A stretch of DNA of 64,000 bases from Gentiana macrophylla (Eukaryota; Streptophyta; Magnoliopsida; Gentianales; Gentianaceae): the NCBI GenBank assembly GCA_026214975.1, contig CM047805.1:65022170-65086169 (forward strand), in the 5' to 3' direction. Under the pieces are notes generated by a model, which was not told where the DNA came from, searched no databases, and saw nothing but the letters and a program-made list of their open reading frames with translations. A program made the translations under genes and the position numbers. The first letter of the stretch is position 1; each line of letters opens with the position of its first letter. Shown here piece by piece: positions 10,352 to 20,943 of the stretch.

Positions 10352-12763
10352 ACATACAACTCAAGAAAGTCCACTGTATCACTGGAACCACGATCACAAA
10401 ATGAGCAGGCAATTAAGGCACCACATACACAAAAAATTCCACAAATTATGCACTTTCTTAACAAAAATAAAACCCGCTCCGACACCCATTAATTATGTTA
10501 ATTAAAATGTAAACTTTCTGTGTGTTTACACAAGAAAAACCTCAAAATTTATGCTTGAAATCACTTTCCTGCTAAGAAATTTTTAACATTTAATAAGAAT
10601 TTGATTAGACAGAACATAACCAACAATGAAAAACCTAAACCACTAGATCCATCCAACAAATGAGCAAATTCATGATTTTAAGTAGAAGCTTTGAAACGAT
10701 CAAAGAAGTATCTTACTCAATCAGGCATCAGTCGACAAAGCATGGAGAATCAGGAGAAAGACAGGCAATTTGGCGGTTAAGTGCTCGGTAGAGAAGAATA
10801 AAGCGGCAGAGCAGGCAACACTCAACTTAGCTGAAAATTTACTCTAATTTATGTCCTTTCAACGTGTATTTTTAGGTTTTATATGGAAGGGTAAAATTGT
10901 CCAATCACTTTAATTTCTGTCCTTATCGCCTTATGTAATTATGATTGTCCTTAATGACTGTTGAAAATTTAATTATGTCCTTGTAGGCGTTTCTCCCTAT
11001 ATTTTATTCGTCATTTATCATAATATAAGTTATTTTAAAAGTATTCATGTATATGAATTAAGTTGATAAAATCAGTGTTTGATTATCATTAATATGATTG
11101 TAAAATAATAAATGTGCTTGATTGATAGTTCACGTCGACTTTTTACATGATGTAAGATGTATTGTGTGTTTTTTTTATTCACTTTCTTGTGAACTTAACA
11201 TTACACTCTAATCTATAACTTGTCTCCACTCGGATAATAAAAGCAAATGAAAATTGATTAGAAAAATTAAGGGAGATTTGCAGTTTAATACTTTATCTTA
11301 TCGATTTTTTCTGTTTATAAAACTCGAGGGACTTGGTGCAACAGAAGGACTGGATATGGGGTTAATACAAGGAGATTGAAACAGATGGAGATAGATTTGA
11401 GGTCCATAGTTGCTGCTTCTTTTCTTCTTGTATGATCTCAATAAGATCTTTTTATGATTAACACTTAATACTTTTTGTCTTATATCTTATCCAGTCCTTC
11501 TCAATTGCTTAACATTTCTTCTTTCATTCACAAGTCACAACCCTAAACAAAATGATCACATGGGGATACCATTCAATTGCTAAACATGGTCAACCATACA
11601 AGATGGTGTTGAAAGCACTTCAACACTTGAATTGACGATACTCCAATTCCTAGATGCAACAAATAAATATGCTAATATCTTGTCTATACTTGGACATATT
11701 ATGGAATTCCATGAAGCACAAGCTCACGATCCACAAATAAATCCAATGAATCTCATTATGTACAATATATACAAAATGATTTAAAATACTTAATTCACAA
11801 GGCAACTAAACACAAACATACATAATGTTGTTTCATAAGCTTCAAGCGGAGCCACAACTTTAATAAATAGCTCATGGAGCTCATTAGTCCAGCGAAGGCG
11901 TTGCTTAGATGACATATTAGCATTGATGTTGCTTCTTTCACCCATGAAATCCATTGTGTCGAAGTAATTAAAGCTCACAGCTTTCCAGAGCACACCACAA
12001 TAACTTCCTCAATGCAAAAAAACGAAAAATCATTTAAAATATCCCATCAAGCAACAAACCCGACCATCCTAAGCCACATAATCCTAATAAATGACATGCC
12101 ACTCCCACTCGCAATTGCTCTCTCTTCATTTGGCTTCTGCGCTATAGTAAGGAGAGTTACCTCAGGAACATGGGTGGCGCTATTAAGTAAGATTTGGGTC
12201 AGTTGACCCTCAACCCATTTGCAATTACATCCACTCTCTTGAGTAACTATGAACCCATCTACGAAAAAGCATCAAATAGTTCAAATAAAACGATTTCCTC
12301 ACTCGATTCAAAATCCCACATGGTAAATCAACTAACCCACATCAAATTACTCATCCAAAGGTTCCCAAATTGAGCTAATTACAGACAATATCTATTCCCC
12401 TTCTGGTCAACACAAAGAAAACCAAAATGCACAAGCTCAAAATGAAAATTAAGCGGGAAATTTTCCAACAGGATCATGCAAACTCAGCAGTTACAACAAT
12501 GCACAACAGAAACAACAAGAGCAAGTGATGTATACCTTGGACCCTTAAAAGGATAATAAAATTTCTGTGAATCAAGAATCGAAGATTCACAAAGGGTTTT
12601 ATCCCGTTTGGCTAAAAAATCTTCTTAGGAATCAGATAAAATCAGAAGTGAATCATATTATTTCTCATAAAACAACAATATTCACAAAACAAACATCAAT
12701 ACATGTCTCGATTGTATTATTTGAATATGAATTTTTTAATATTGTATGATTTATGTTATTTTA
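10352..12763. other. Host segment Y, unit 1, no intact gene
   Basis: About 2.4 kb of AT-rich sequence nearly identical to 20944-23355. Near its left end a minus-strand frame is Cys-rich (RKCIICGIFCVCGALIACSF, about 10352-10485) and unrecognised. The only clear relic is a MYB-CC exon at 11820-11993. No other coding signal is visible. Confidence 0.6.
11820..11993 (-). pseudogene. MYB-CC (PHR1-like) transcription factor exon relic, unit 1
   Basis: The frame reads NANMSSKQRLRWTNELHELF then IKVV, matching the start of the GARP/MYB domain of plant PHR1-LIKE proteins (consensus around KQRLRWTHELHERFVEAV), which bind DNA and regulate phosphate-starvation genes. The domain stops after about 18 recognisable residues; the helix with SHLQKYR is not found nearby. 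Here the usual ELHERF reads ELHELF, an Arg-to-Leu change not present in the unit 2 copy. Confidence 0.65.
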
Positions 12764-13159
12764 TGTAACGCCCGTTTCGGACACGAGTCCTTATCCGGAA
12801 AAGGAGCGCTCGCACGTATAAAATAAAATAAATTCACTTTATACGTAAGTCTCTACTACGTCGTATCAAAATAAAGCAAACGGAAGCAAAAGACTCGGGT
12901 ATACAATTTCTCAAAGCATCCAAGAATAGAAATAATAAACAAAAGGTGGAAATGAAACCCTTATTACATTCAAGAGAAGGTACGAGATCCAAACGTACGA
13001 AATCCCAAAAGAAAAGTAAAAGTACTACAAGTCCCGAAAGACCAAAAGCCGACTTCAAAAGAACCAAAAGAATGTATAGTCTAATAAATAAATGAAAGAA
13101 CAATAAAAAAAATGTAAATCTCCAATGAGGCGTCGTCAAACGTCGTCATCGAAATCCTC
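12764..13159 (-). repeat. Tekay-like LTR fragment, unit 1
   Basis: It starts TGTAACGCCCGTTTC after a TTTTA target sequence and matches the first 400 bp of the solo LTR at 23356-25783. It ends at the duplication junction, so its truncation was made by the duplication and not by insertion. Confidence 0.8.
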
Positions 13160-13202
13160 ATAGAAAATAGCAATCAAATAATTCATACAATAAAAGGCAA
13201 AT

Positions 13203-13382
13203 TTACCAGAACATAGGATTCCCAGAGGGCCAAAGATTATTTGAAACTCTTTCAACTGCATCCACATTTGTTGAATCCATAACACTCAAATCTTCAAACA
13301 AAGGCAAAATAGACCTTAACCCTACATAAGTAGAGAAAGATCCATATTTCACTGTACAAATCCGGTATTTCTTTGAATATTT
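13203..13382 (-). pseudogene. Possible last exon of an unknown gene (unit 2)
   Basis: Second copy of the 9439-9618 frame, reading KKYRICTVKYGSFSTYVGLR and ending LWPSGNPMFW before a stop. It is again interrupted on its 5' side by the copia LTR. Function unknown. Confidence 0.3.
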
Positions 13383-14244
13383 TGTTGGACAATCTTGTTC
13401 ATAAACGAAATAAAATATAAGTAAAACGAAATACAAGAAAATCGAATTACAATTGCAAAGAAAACGGAAAAAGGATATATGATCCGAGCCATGTGTTGCA
13501 CACAGTTTCCTTAAGACTAATTCGTCCCCTCACCTTCGTGGGCCGTGAGCTTCAGCGGGACGTTAATCTTCTAGGATAGAACGGATAGCAATGATAGGAA
13601 GCACAACGCCTTCAATTGCTTAAGAACCTTGTAGTTTGAACTCTCAGTTTTCATGTAGAAAAGAAGTAAGAAGAAGCAGATTGCTGGTGTATCAGATATT
13701 AAGAACTGATCAAGAAGTCTGTTTATATAGGCTTTATCATGCCGTGAACTGATGGAATACGAAGTGGAACAGCCTCAGCTCGTATTGAATGTCATTACAG
13801 CAAGGAAATGGAACATGCACAGCAGCAGCTTGGATGCCATAAGTGTTGTCAGCTGGAAGGTCTCTGAATTATCAGTATTCAGTTCGAAAAATAAAGGTTC
13901 AGGATGCAAAACCGAACCTTCACTGGGAGCCTTTGAATCGAGTTGTATTCGTGTCCGCAGGACGCGCGCTCTCACACAAGTTCAAGCTGAAATCCGGATG
14001 GATTTGCACCCCCCCCCTGCGCCCACGCGTAGAGAACGGTGTATAAAGTTGGTAAATTCTTACCACTACACTAATACAACATCATATATATGTTGGCTCT
14101 TTTCCTTCCTTCCTTCCAATGTGGGAGAAATTGGTTTCTCCAATTTTCCCTTTATTACTAACACTTTCCATTCACCACTTAGGCCCAGTAGGCCCAATAT
14201 GACATATCATTTAAAATATCCATTTTAACCATCATTTTCCAACA
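13383..14244 (-). repeat. Copia 1 3' LTR, complete
   Basis: 862 bp, TGTTGGAC ... TTCCAACA with inverted TGTTGG/CCAACA ends. A minus-strand TATA box (CTATATAAACAG) lies near 13727-13738. The polypurine tract (GTGGGGGAT on the minus strand, 14245-14253) abuts its inner edge. Confidence 0.85.
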
Positions 14245-14253
14245 ATCCCCCAC

Positions 14254-14811
14254 ATGAATGGAATAGTGTTTAAACCCTAGCAAAGGCTCTAAGAATGAAA
14301 TTGAGAGTTCGGCGGTAGATCAATGCATAGGATAGGTAGGTGTGACCCTTTGAACCTTCCCTTGATTAAATATGTTTACTTTATTGGCTGACTAGTAAAC
14401 ACGATGTCCTTGAACTATTCTGCCGTTGATGTAAATGATGACATATCAACCACACTGCATCTACCTATCAACATAGGTTCTTGCGGTTATGTCCATTTTG
14501 GCCGTGGACATCTGCCTGGTTCAGCAAGAGTTTCTAAGAATTGTGCCCTCACAATTCCCTTTGAAGCGGCCCCTCTTCTCTCTTACATAGGTGATTCTGT
14601 AATTCAGAATTTTCTCAAAATATTTTTCTTACACAAATCATTAAAAGCTCTTCTGTGAGCTTATCCTCGTTCAATCTCACTGTTTCTTCATCTTAGGAAT
14701 GAGCTTGAGGGTTACCCCCTACAGTGACTTACTTCGGCAATTAGGTTTTCCTATTGAACCAAGATCTTGAGATCTCCAATCTACAAGGTTGGGTTTTCCT
14801 TCGCAAAAGTT
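14254..14811 (-). other. Copia 1 3' untranslated region
   Basis: No open frame, but blocks such as GCGGCCCC-CTT and CTTACATAGGTGA (14566-14593) and ATCTTGAGATCTCCA (14764-14778) are shared with the same region of copia element 2 (27966-28500). Conservation without coding suggests a cis-acting role. Confidence 0.6.
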
Positions 14812-15519
14812 TTATTCCATGGGCTTTAGTCCCATTCCTCTTGATGATTTAGCAACTACCTCTTTATTTAATCCTTTGGTTAGCGGATCCGTAAGATTAT
14901 CCTCTGACTTAACATAGTCTAAGGTAATCGTACCAGTTGAGAGTAGTTGTCTAATGGAATTATGTCTTCGGCGTATGTGCCTAGACTTACCATTATACAT
15001 TATATTCTGTGCTCTTCCAATCGCTGATTGACTGTCACAGTGAATACATATTCCTGGCACTGGCTTCGGCCATTGAGGAATATCCTCTAGGAATTGATGC
15101 AACCATTCTGCCTCTTCTCCACATTTATCCAATGCCACAAACTCAGATTCCATTGTGGATCTGGTTATCACGGTTTGTTTGGAAGATTTCCAAGACACGG
15201 CTCCACCGCCTAACGTGAATACAAAGCCACTTGTGGATTTTGAATCCTTTGAATCTGAAATCCAATTTGCATCAGTATATCCTTCTATAACAATTGGTTC
15301 TCTTGTATAATGAAGGCCATACTTACGAGTATATCTTAAGTATCTCAGTAACCTCACTATAGCTCTCCAATGTTGATGACTCGGATTACTAGTATATCTA
15401 CTTAGCTTGCCAACAACGTAAGCGATATCCGGTCTAGTACAACTCATTAAGTACATTAGACTTCCAATGATCCTTGCGTACTCTAATTGAGATACACCCT
15501 CACCTTTATTTTTGAACAA
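14812..15519 (-). pseudogene. Copia 1 RNase H and end of RT
   Basis: The frame reads [20 protein letters not shown] (RT end), then RNase [21 protein letters not shown] (first Asp), [20 protein letters not shown] (Glu), [13 protein letters not shown] (Asp), and [29 protein letters not shown]. Catalytic residues are present. It is joined to the RT frame through a frameshift at about 15506-15519. Confidence 0.85.
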
Positions 15520-16087
15520 ATGTTCTTTGATCTATTGGAGTTCTAGCTTCATTTGAGTCATCTTTATTGAATTTTTCCAGGATTTTATCAATATAATTAG
15601 ATTGACTCAAAATGAGACCATTAGAATTTCTTGTAATTCTAATTCCCAATATCATATCTGCTAAACCCATATCTTTCATTTCAAATCTGGCGTTTAACAT
15701 ATCTTTGGTAGATTTGATCATCTTATCATTACTACCAACTATCAGCATGTCATCCACATAAAGACATAAGATGACATAGCCATCTTTTGTTTCTTTCATG
15801 TAAATACATTTATCATATTCATTGGTTTTGAACCCTTTTTCAAGCATAACATGATCAAACTTTTGATGCCATTGTTTTGGTGCTTGTTTTAAGCCATATA
15901 ATGACTTAACCAATTTACACACTTTCTTATCTTGTCCTGGATTAGAAAAACCCTCAGGTTGTTCAATGTAGATTTCTTCTTCTAAATCTCCATTTAATAA
16001 AGCGGTTTTCACATCCATTTGATGTACTTCTAAATTACGCAAAGCGGCTATAGCAAGTACCATCCTAATGGAAGTTATTCTCGTCAC
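15506..16087 (-). pseudogene. Copia 1 reverse transcriptase core
   Basis: The frame reads TRITSIRMVLAIAALRNLEV, HQMDVKTALLNGDLEEEIYI, GLKQAPKQWHQKFD and the catalytic LCLYVDDMLIVGSN. It continues the RT started in the next frame, from which it is separated by a frameshift near 16090 (within the usual YSPVTRITSIR motif). Confidence 0.88.
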
Positions 16088-18084
16088 CGGAGAATATGTG
16101 TCAAATAATCAAGACCTTCTTTTTTACTATAACCTTTTAATACTAGTCTGGCCTTATATTTATCAATAGATCCATCAGGTTTCATTTTCCTCTTAAAGAT
16201 CCATTTTGATCCTTGTGGCTTACATCCTGGAGGTAGATCAACTAACTCCCAAGTATGATTTTGCAATATAGAGTCTATTTCACTATTTATTGCTTCTTTC
16301 CACATTGGAACTTCAGAAGAAGTTGTCGCTTCTTTAAAGCTTTGAGGATCTGTCTCTATCATATAAGTGATAAAATCTTCACCAAAATATTTTTCAGTCC
16401 TCGACCTTTTGCTTCTTCTTGGCTCAACCTCAGTTGGCTCTTCTTCATTTACTTGTTCAGAAGGTTGATCCTGAACATGAACACGCTTTAATGAACTAGG
16501 TTCATATGTTTTAGCCGGAAATACATTCTCAAAGAATGATGCATTTCTCGATTCCATTATCGTATTTTTATGTATTTCAGGATTATCTGACTTATACACA
16601 AGAAATCGATAAGCACTACTATTGTGTGCATATCCAATGAATATACAATCAACAGTTTTTGATCCTATCTTTACTACTTTGGGTGTAGGTACGAGTACTT
16701 TTGCAAGGCACCCCCACACTTTCAAGTATTTGTAAGAAGGTGGTTTACCTTTCCACAGTTCATAAGGAGTTTTCTCTTGTTTCTTTCGGGGTATCTTATC
16801 TAAAAGATAATTGCTAGAAAGGATAGCTTCCCCCCACAAGTTTTGTGATACTCCTGAACTCAACAACATTGAATTCATCATTTCTTTCAATGTTCTATTT
16901 TTCCTTTCAGCAACTCCGTTCGATTGTGGTGACCATGGCGCGGTTATTTCATGAATAATCCCATGTTCGGCACAAAAATCACTTAGTGGTGCCAAATATT
17001 CACCACCTCTATCGCTTCGGAGTATTTTGATCTTTTTTCCATGTTGATTCTCAACTTCTTTTACGAATAGAATAAATTTATCTATCGCTTCATATTTTCC
17101 TTTTAACAAGTATACATAGCAATATTTAATGCAGTCATCGATAAATGTAATAAAATAATTATTTCCGCCTCTCGATTGCACAATTTTAAGATCACACACG
17201 TCACTATGTATTAGTTCGAGTGGTTGCGTATTTCTTTCAACATTTTGAAAGGACGCTCTTGTTAATTTCGCTTCAACACAAGTTTCACACTTATGTTCTT
17301 TATCAATTTCGAATTTGGGGATATATTTTAGACTTATTAATCTACGCAGAGAATCGTAATTAACATGTCCTAGTCTACCATGCCATAAGGAAGGTGACTC
17401 AACCAAGTAAGCAGAACAAGCAATATTATTATTGATATTGTTTGGCCTAACAGCCATTACATTCAGCTTGACCATGCCATTAGATGCATACCCCTTACCG
17501 ACATACATACCACTCTTAGCTAAAGTAAACTTGTCGGACTCTAAAACAAGACGGAAGCCATTCTTATTCAATAGCACTCCAGACACCAGATTCTTACGCA
17601 TATCCAGGACATATAGCACATTCTTCAGAGTTAGATGCTTGCCAGAAGTCATCTTCAGAATCACTTCTCCTTTTCCAGCTATAGCAGAAGTAGCCGAGTT
17701 TCCCATGAACAAAGTCTCATTACCTTGAACTGACTCGAACTTAGTAAACGCTTCCCTATCAGAGCATATGTGCCTTGTAGCTCCTGTGTCTACCCACCAT
17801 TCTCTAGGATTTGAATCCACCATGCTCACTTCAGACACAACGGCACAAAGATCACTATCTTCCATGCCTTGAATAATATTTCTTTCAACAATATTATTCT
17901 TTGGTAGCTTTTCAATGAAACATGCAATTATAAAAGCCTTACTAAGCTGTATATTTTCATCTTGAACGTCCTGAAGAATCATCCCTAATTCTTCGATCTG
18001 TTCGATGAGTGGTCTTGAATCCACCATCTTGTATTCCAAAAACCGTCGAGCTACACATTTCTTTGATTCCGTATTGGTAGCCAT
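16084..18084 (-). CDS. Copia 1 Gag remnant, protease, integrase, RT start
   Basis: A 666-codon frame begins MATNTES at 18084. Only a short Gag part remains (FLEYKMVDSRPLIEQIEELG); the zinc knuckle is missing, so gag has in-frame deletions. Protease: WWVDTGATRHIC (near residue 95). Pre-integrase zinc region: LWHGRLGHVNYDSLRR ... CETCVEAKL. Integrase core: HSDVCDL, LRSDRGGEYL, SPQSNGVAERKNRT give D, D and E. RT N-terminus: WKEAINSEIDSILQNHTWEL. It ends at the RT frameshift. Fragmentary Gag makes autonomy unlikely. Confidence 0.85.
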   Translation of the reverse strand: MATNTESKKCVARRFLEYKMVDSRPLIEQIEELGMILQDVQDENIQLSKAFIIACFIEKLPKNNIVERNIIQGMEDSDLCAVVSEVSMVDSNPREWWVDTGATRHICSDREAFTKFESVQGNETLFMGNSATSAIAGKGEVILKMTSGKHLTLKNVLYVLDMRKNLVSGVLLNKNGFRLVLESDKFTLAKSGMYVGKGYASNGMVKLNVMAVRPNNINNNIACSAYLVESPSLWHGRLGHVNYDSLRRLISLKYIPKFEIDKEHKCETCVEAKLTRASFQNVERNTQPLELIHSDVCDLKIVQSRGGNNYFITFIDDCIKYCYVYLLKGKYEAIDKFILFVKEVENQHGKKIKILRSDRGGEYLAPLSDFCAEHGIIHEITAPWSPQSNGVAERKNRTLKEMMNSMLLSSGVSQNLWGEAILSSNYLLDKIPRKKQEKTPYELWKGKPPSYKYLKVWGCLAKVLVPTPKVVKIGSKTVDCIFIGYAHNSSAYRFLVYKSDNPEIHKNTIMESRNASFFENVFPAKTYEPSSLKRVHVQDQPSEQVNEEEPTEVEPRRSKRSRTEKYFGEDFITYMIETDPQSFKEATTSSEVPMWKEAINSEIDSILQNHTWELVDLPPGCKPQGSKWIFKRKMKPDGSIDKYKARLVLKGYSKKEGLDYLTHILR

Positions 18085-18138
18085 TTCTGAAATTTAACAC
18101 AAAAGATTAAATTTCTTTTCAACAATTTATAGAACAAT

Positions 18139-19732
18139 TGTTCACGGATTTATCTAACAAAACAAACAAGTAATAAATTTATAAATCCGATATACCTCAA
18201 GTGCAAGGATCGTAGTAAAGAGGTTGATACCGGGTCGATCTTACGGGGAACTAACGATTGGTAATCCTAGTATTTGTTTAACTAACTATGTCACGAGAAA
18301 CTAACCTAAACAACGAATAAAACTAAACAGGGAATAACTAAAACGAAAGATAACAATAAGTGAAACTGGACAGAAGAATAAATCTAAAGCCAGGGAAGAT
18401 ACGGGTTGCGAACAATTTAAACTATGACTAAACCTAAGATGCAATAAAAAGATTTAACTAAGCTACACAATCCAAGTTTTAGGGATTTGATCAAGTTATA
18501 ACGGACAAACGAGCAATTGATCCACCTATCCTATCAACATTCAATTCCAATTCAGATTATTTCATGATTTCTAACCAAGTTGTGATTCCCCTCATCTAAA
18601 GTATGAAACCTAATTTCTTAGGTAGTTCGTCTATTAATCTCTATCGTTCGATCTAAGATTAACGCTTTTTCTAACCAAAGATGTGCACTTTAACGTTTCT
18701 AATCTAGAAATCTAACCTATTAACTCTCGTTATATAGATCAAATAACTATTCTTTATCATGGTGATCTAACGTTTAGATGATACTCATCAAATAAAACAA
18801 TCAACAAAGCAACGATCTTTCGATATGAAATTGCATAAACCATAATAAACATGATCAAAGAAACAACTTGTATTAAAAACTCACAAAATAATTAAGGACG
18901 GAACTGAATTGTTGAATCGGACGGCTTCACAACGCTCGTTCAAAAGGCTTTAGCCTCTAAGCATCCTCTTGAAACTTGAAATTGATGAATTAAAGTGCAT
19001 AAGAACTATCTAAACTAATCTAAGATTTAGAGTGCATAAACTGAAGAAAAACAGAGTAAAAACGCAGCCTAAGCCGCCCCTAGGATTAGGGTTTTGAATG
19101 ATGTGTAATTGGTATCCTTAATCTGGAAAAACACTGCTGTATTTATAGAAAATAAAGTCGGTTTCAGCATGTCGGCCGCTGGACGCCCGTCCACTCCTTT
19201 CGGACGCTCGTCTGGTCCTCCATATCAACTTCGAATCGGGCCGAGTCTTCATCAGACGCCCGCCCTTCACAAAATTGGACGCTCGTCCAGCAAAATCTTC
19301 ACAACTCTGAATCAACAATATCAACATGGACGCTCGTCCACTGGATCAACGCCCGTCCAACTGGACGCCAGTTCAAGCTGCTAGACGCCAGTCCAGGATC
19401 GACTTCATGTTGATTTCTTCATCTTTATCTCTTTTCATCAATCCAAATCATCATTATCTCTTCTATCATCAATAAAATTCGACTCTTATCTCTTTTTGAT
19501 CATCAAACATGTACCTACAACACATCAAAACGTCGCAAAATGTAATATCATCCAAATAATCATAAAATCACAATTAAAACACCAAAATTAACCTATTTTG
19601 CGAATAACTCATTAAAAATATCATTTGCTCAATAAATCCATTAAACACTCGTTTCTTATGCAAATTTATACAAATATGGGGGAAATTATCATAAAATATA
19701 GCGTTATAAATCGTATAAATTCACCCTTAACA
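18139..19732 (-). repeat. Solo LTR (non-autonomous family related to 42750-49183)
   Basis: Ends are TGTTCACG ... CCCTTAACA and both flanks are ACAAT (18134-18138 and 19733-19737), a perfect 5-bp target duplication. Its right end (GGGGGAAATTATC ... ACCCTTAACA) and the ATACCGGGTCGATC block match the reverse complement of the LTR at 47669-49183 at family level. A TATA box (CTATAAATACAG, minus, near 19138-19149) lies beside an array of GGACG-CCGTCC motifs (19175-19400). There is no interior, so it arose by LTR-LTR recombination. Confidence 0.85.
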
Positions 19733-19737
19733 ACAAT

Positions 19738-20206
19738 CTTTAATTGAACTATACTCAATTCAACAAAAGATTCATTTAGAACTCGTTTTACTGTCGTTTT
19801 AAACCCAAAACAACTTGGTTAATGAAACAGCTAGTTTTTAATCAGTTCGTTTAAAACAGCTCATTTAAAATTTAGCTTGATTAAAATCAGCTCGTTTCAA
19901 ATAGTCAGCTCGTTTTAAAATAAAAAACAGCTCGTTAAAACAGCTCTTTATAGTCAAATCAGCTCGTTTTAAAACGCAGCTTGATTCAACCAAACAACTC
20001 ATTTTTACACAGATCGATTCGCTTTCTTCAATTACAGAAAACTGAATCTTTTCAAACTAGTTTCAAACACAGAATGTAGGAATTCAGTTTGATGAATCTC
20101 GAAACAGTTCACAAGAAGAACTTGTTCGATCCGACACAGTTACAAACTGTTCGTTCTTAATTTGCTCTCGTTAATGAACAAGAAATATCAGAGTTAGTCT
20201 TAAGAT
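19738..20206 (-). other. Copia 1 leader region
   Basis: Non-coding 469 bp between the nested solo LTR and the 5' LTR. It holds a loose array of CAGCTCGTTTTAAAA repeats (about 19840-19980). Next to the LTR the minus strand reads ATCTTAAGACTAA; copia element 2 has AAATTAAGACTGA at the same place, so this may be the primer-binding region, though it is not the common tRNA-Met match. Confidence 0.5.
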
Positions 20207-20943
20207 TGTTGGACAATATTGTTCATAAACGAAATAAAATACAAGTAAAACGAAATACAAGAAAATCGAATTACAATTGCAAAGAAAACGGAAAAAGGAT
20301 ATATGATCCGAGCCCTGTGTTGCACACAGTTTCCTTAAGACTAATTCGTCCCCTCACCTTCGTGTGCCGTGAGCTTCAGCGGGACGTTAATCTCCCAGGA
20401 TAGAACGGATAGCAATGACAGGAAGCACAACGCCTTCAATTGCTTCAGAACCTTGTAGTTTGAACTCTCAGTTTTCATGTAGAAAAGAAGTAAGAAGAAG
20501 CAGATTGCTGGTGTATCAGATATTAATAACTGATCAAGAAGTCTGTTTATATAGGCTTTATCATCTTCGGGAAGCGATGGAATACTGAAGTGGAACGACC
20601 TCACATTTCGTATTGAATGTCATTACAGCAAGGAAATGGAACATGCACAGCAGCAGGTTGGATGCCATAAGTGTTGTCAGCTGGAAGGTCTCTGAATTAT
20701 CAGTATTCAGTTTGAAAAATAAAGGTTCAGGTTGCAAAACCGAATCTTCACTAGGAGCCTTTGAATCGAGTTGTATTCGTGTCCGCAGGACGCGCGCTCG
20801 CACACAAGTTCAAGCTGAAATCCGGATGGGTTTGCACCTCCCCTGCACCCGCGCGTAGAGAACGGTGTATAAAGTTGGTAAATTCATACCACTACACTAA
20901 TACAACATCATATATATGTTGGCTCTTTTCCTTCCTTCCTTCC
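20207..20943 (-). repeat. Copia 1 5' LTR, truncated
   Basis: 737 bp matching 13383-14117 of the complete LTR; the last 127 bp are replaced by host sequence Y (GCATACAACTC) exactly where unit 1 breaks. The deletion therefore preceded the tandem duplication. Confidence 0.8.

Larger units (their letters stand above)
9396..13159. repeat. Tandem duplication, unit 1 (solo-LTR version)
   Basis: This unit equals, with high similarity, the host sequence of unit 2 (13160-23757) minus the interior of the copia element. It consists of X (9396-9618), a copia LTR (9619-10351), Y (10352-12763) and the first about 400 bp of a Tekay-like LTR. The junction to unit 2 shows a 2-bp overlap (AT at 13160-13161) between the end of Y-LTR and the start of X. 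Confidence 0.85.
13383..20943 (-). mobile_element. Ty1/copia element 1, with nested solo LTR
   Basis: Minus-strand order from right to left is 5' LTR (20207-20943), leader, gag remnant, protease, integrase, RT, RNase H, 3' untranslated region, polypurine tract and 3' LTR (13383-14244). Integrase preceding RT defines Ty1/copia. The 5' LTR lacks its outermost 127 bp and the flank, so no target duplication remains. The leader carries a solo LTR of a different family. Pol is broken by two frameshifts and gag has an internal deletion. Confidence 0.9.

Noticed and set aside
13752..14228. A 158-codon plus-strand frame
   Set aside because: It lies wholly in the copia 1 LTR and crosses its internal junction; no homology.
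20190..20206. Standard tRNA-Met primer site for copia 1
   Set aside because: The sequence beside the LTR does not contain TGGTATCAGAG, unlike copia 3.
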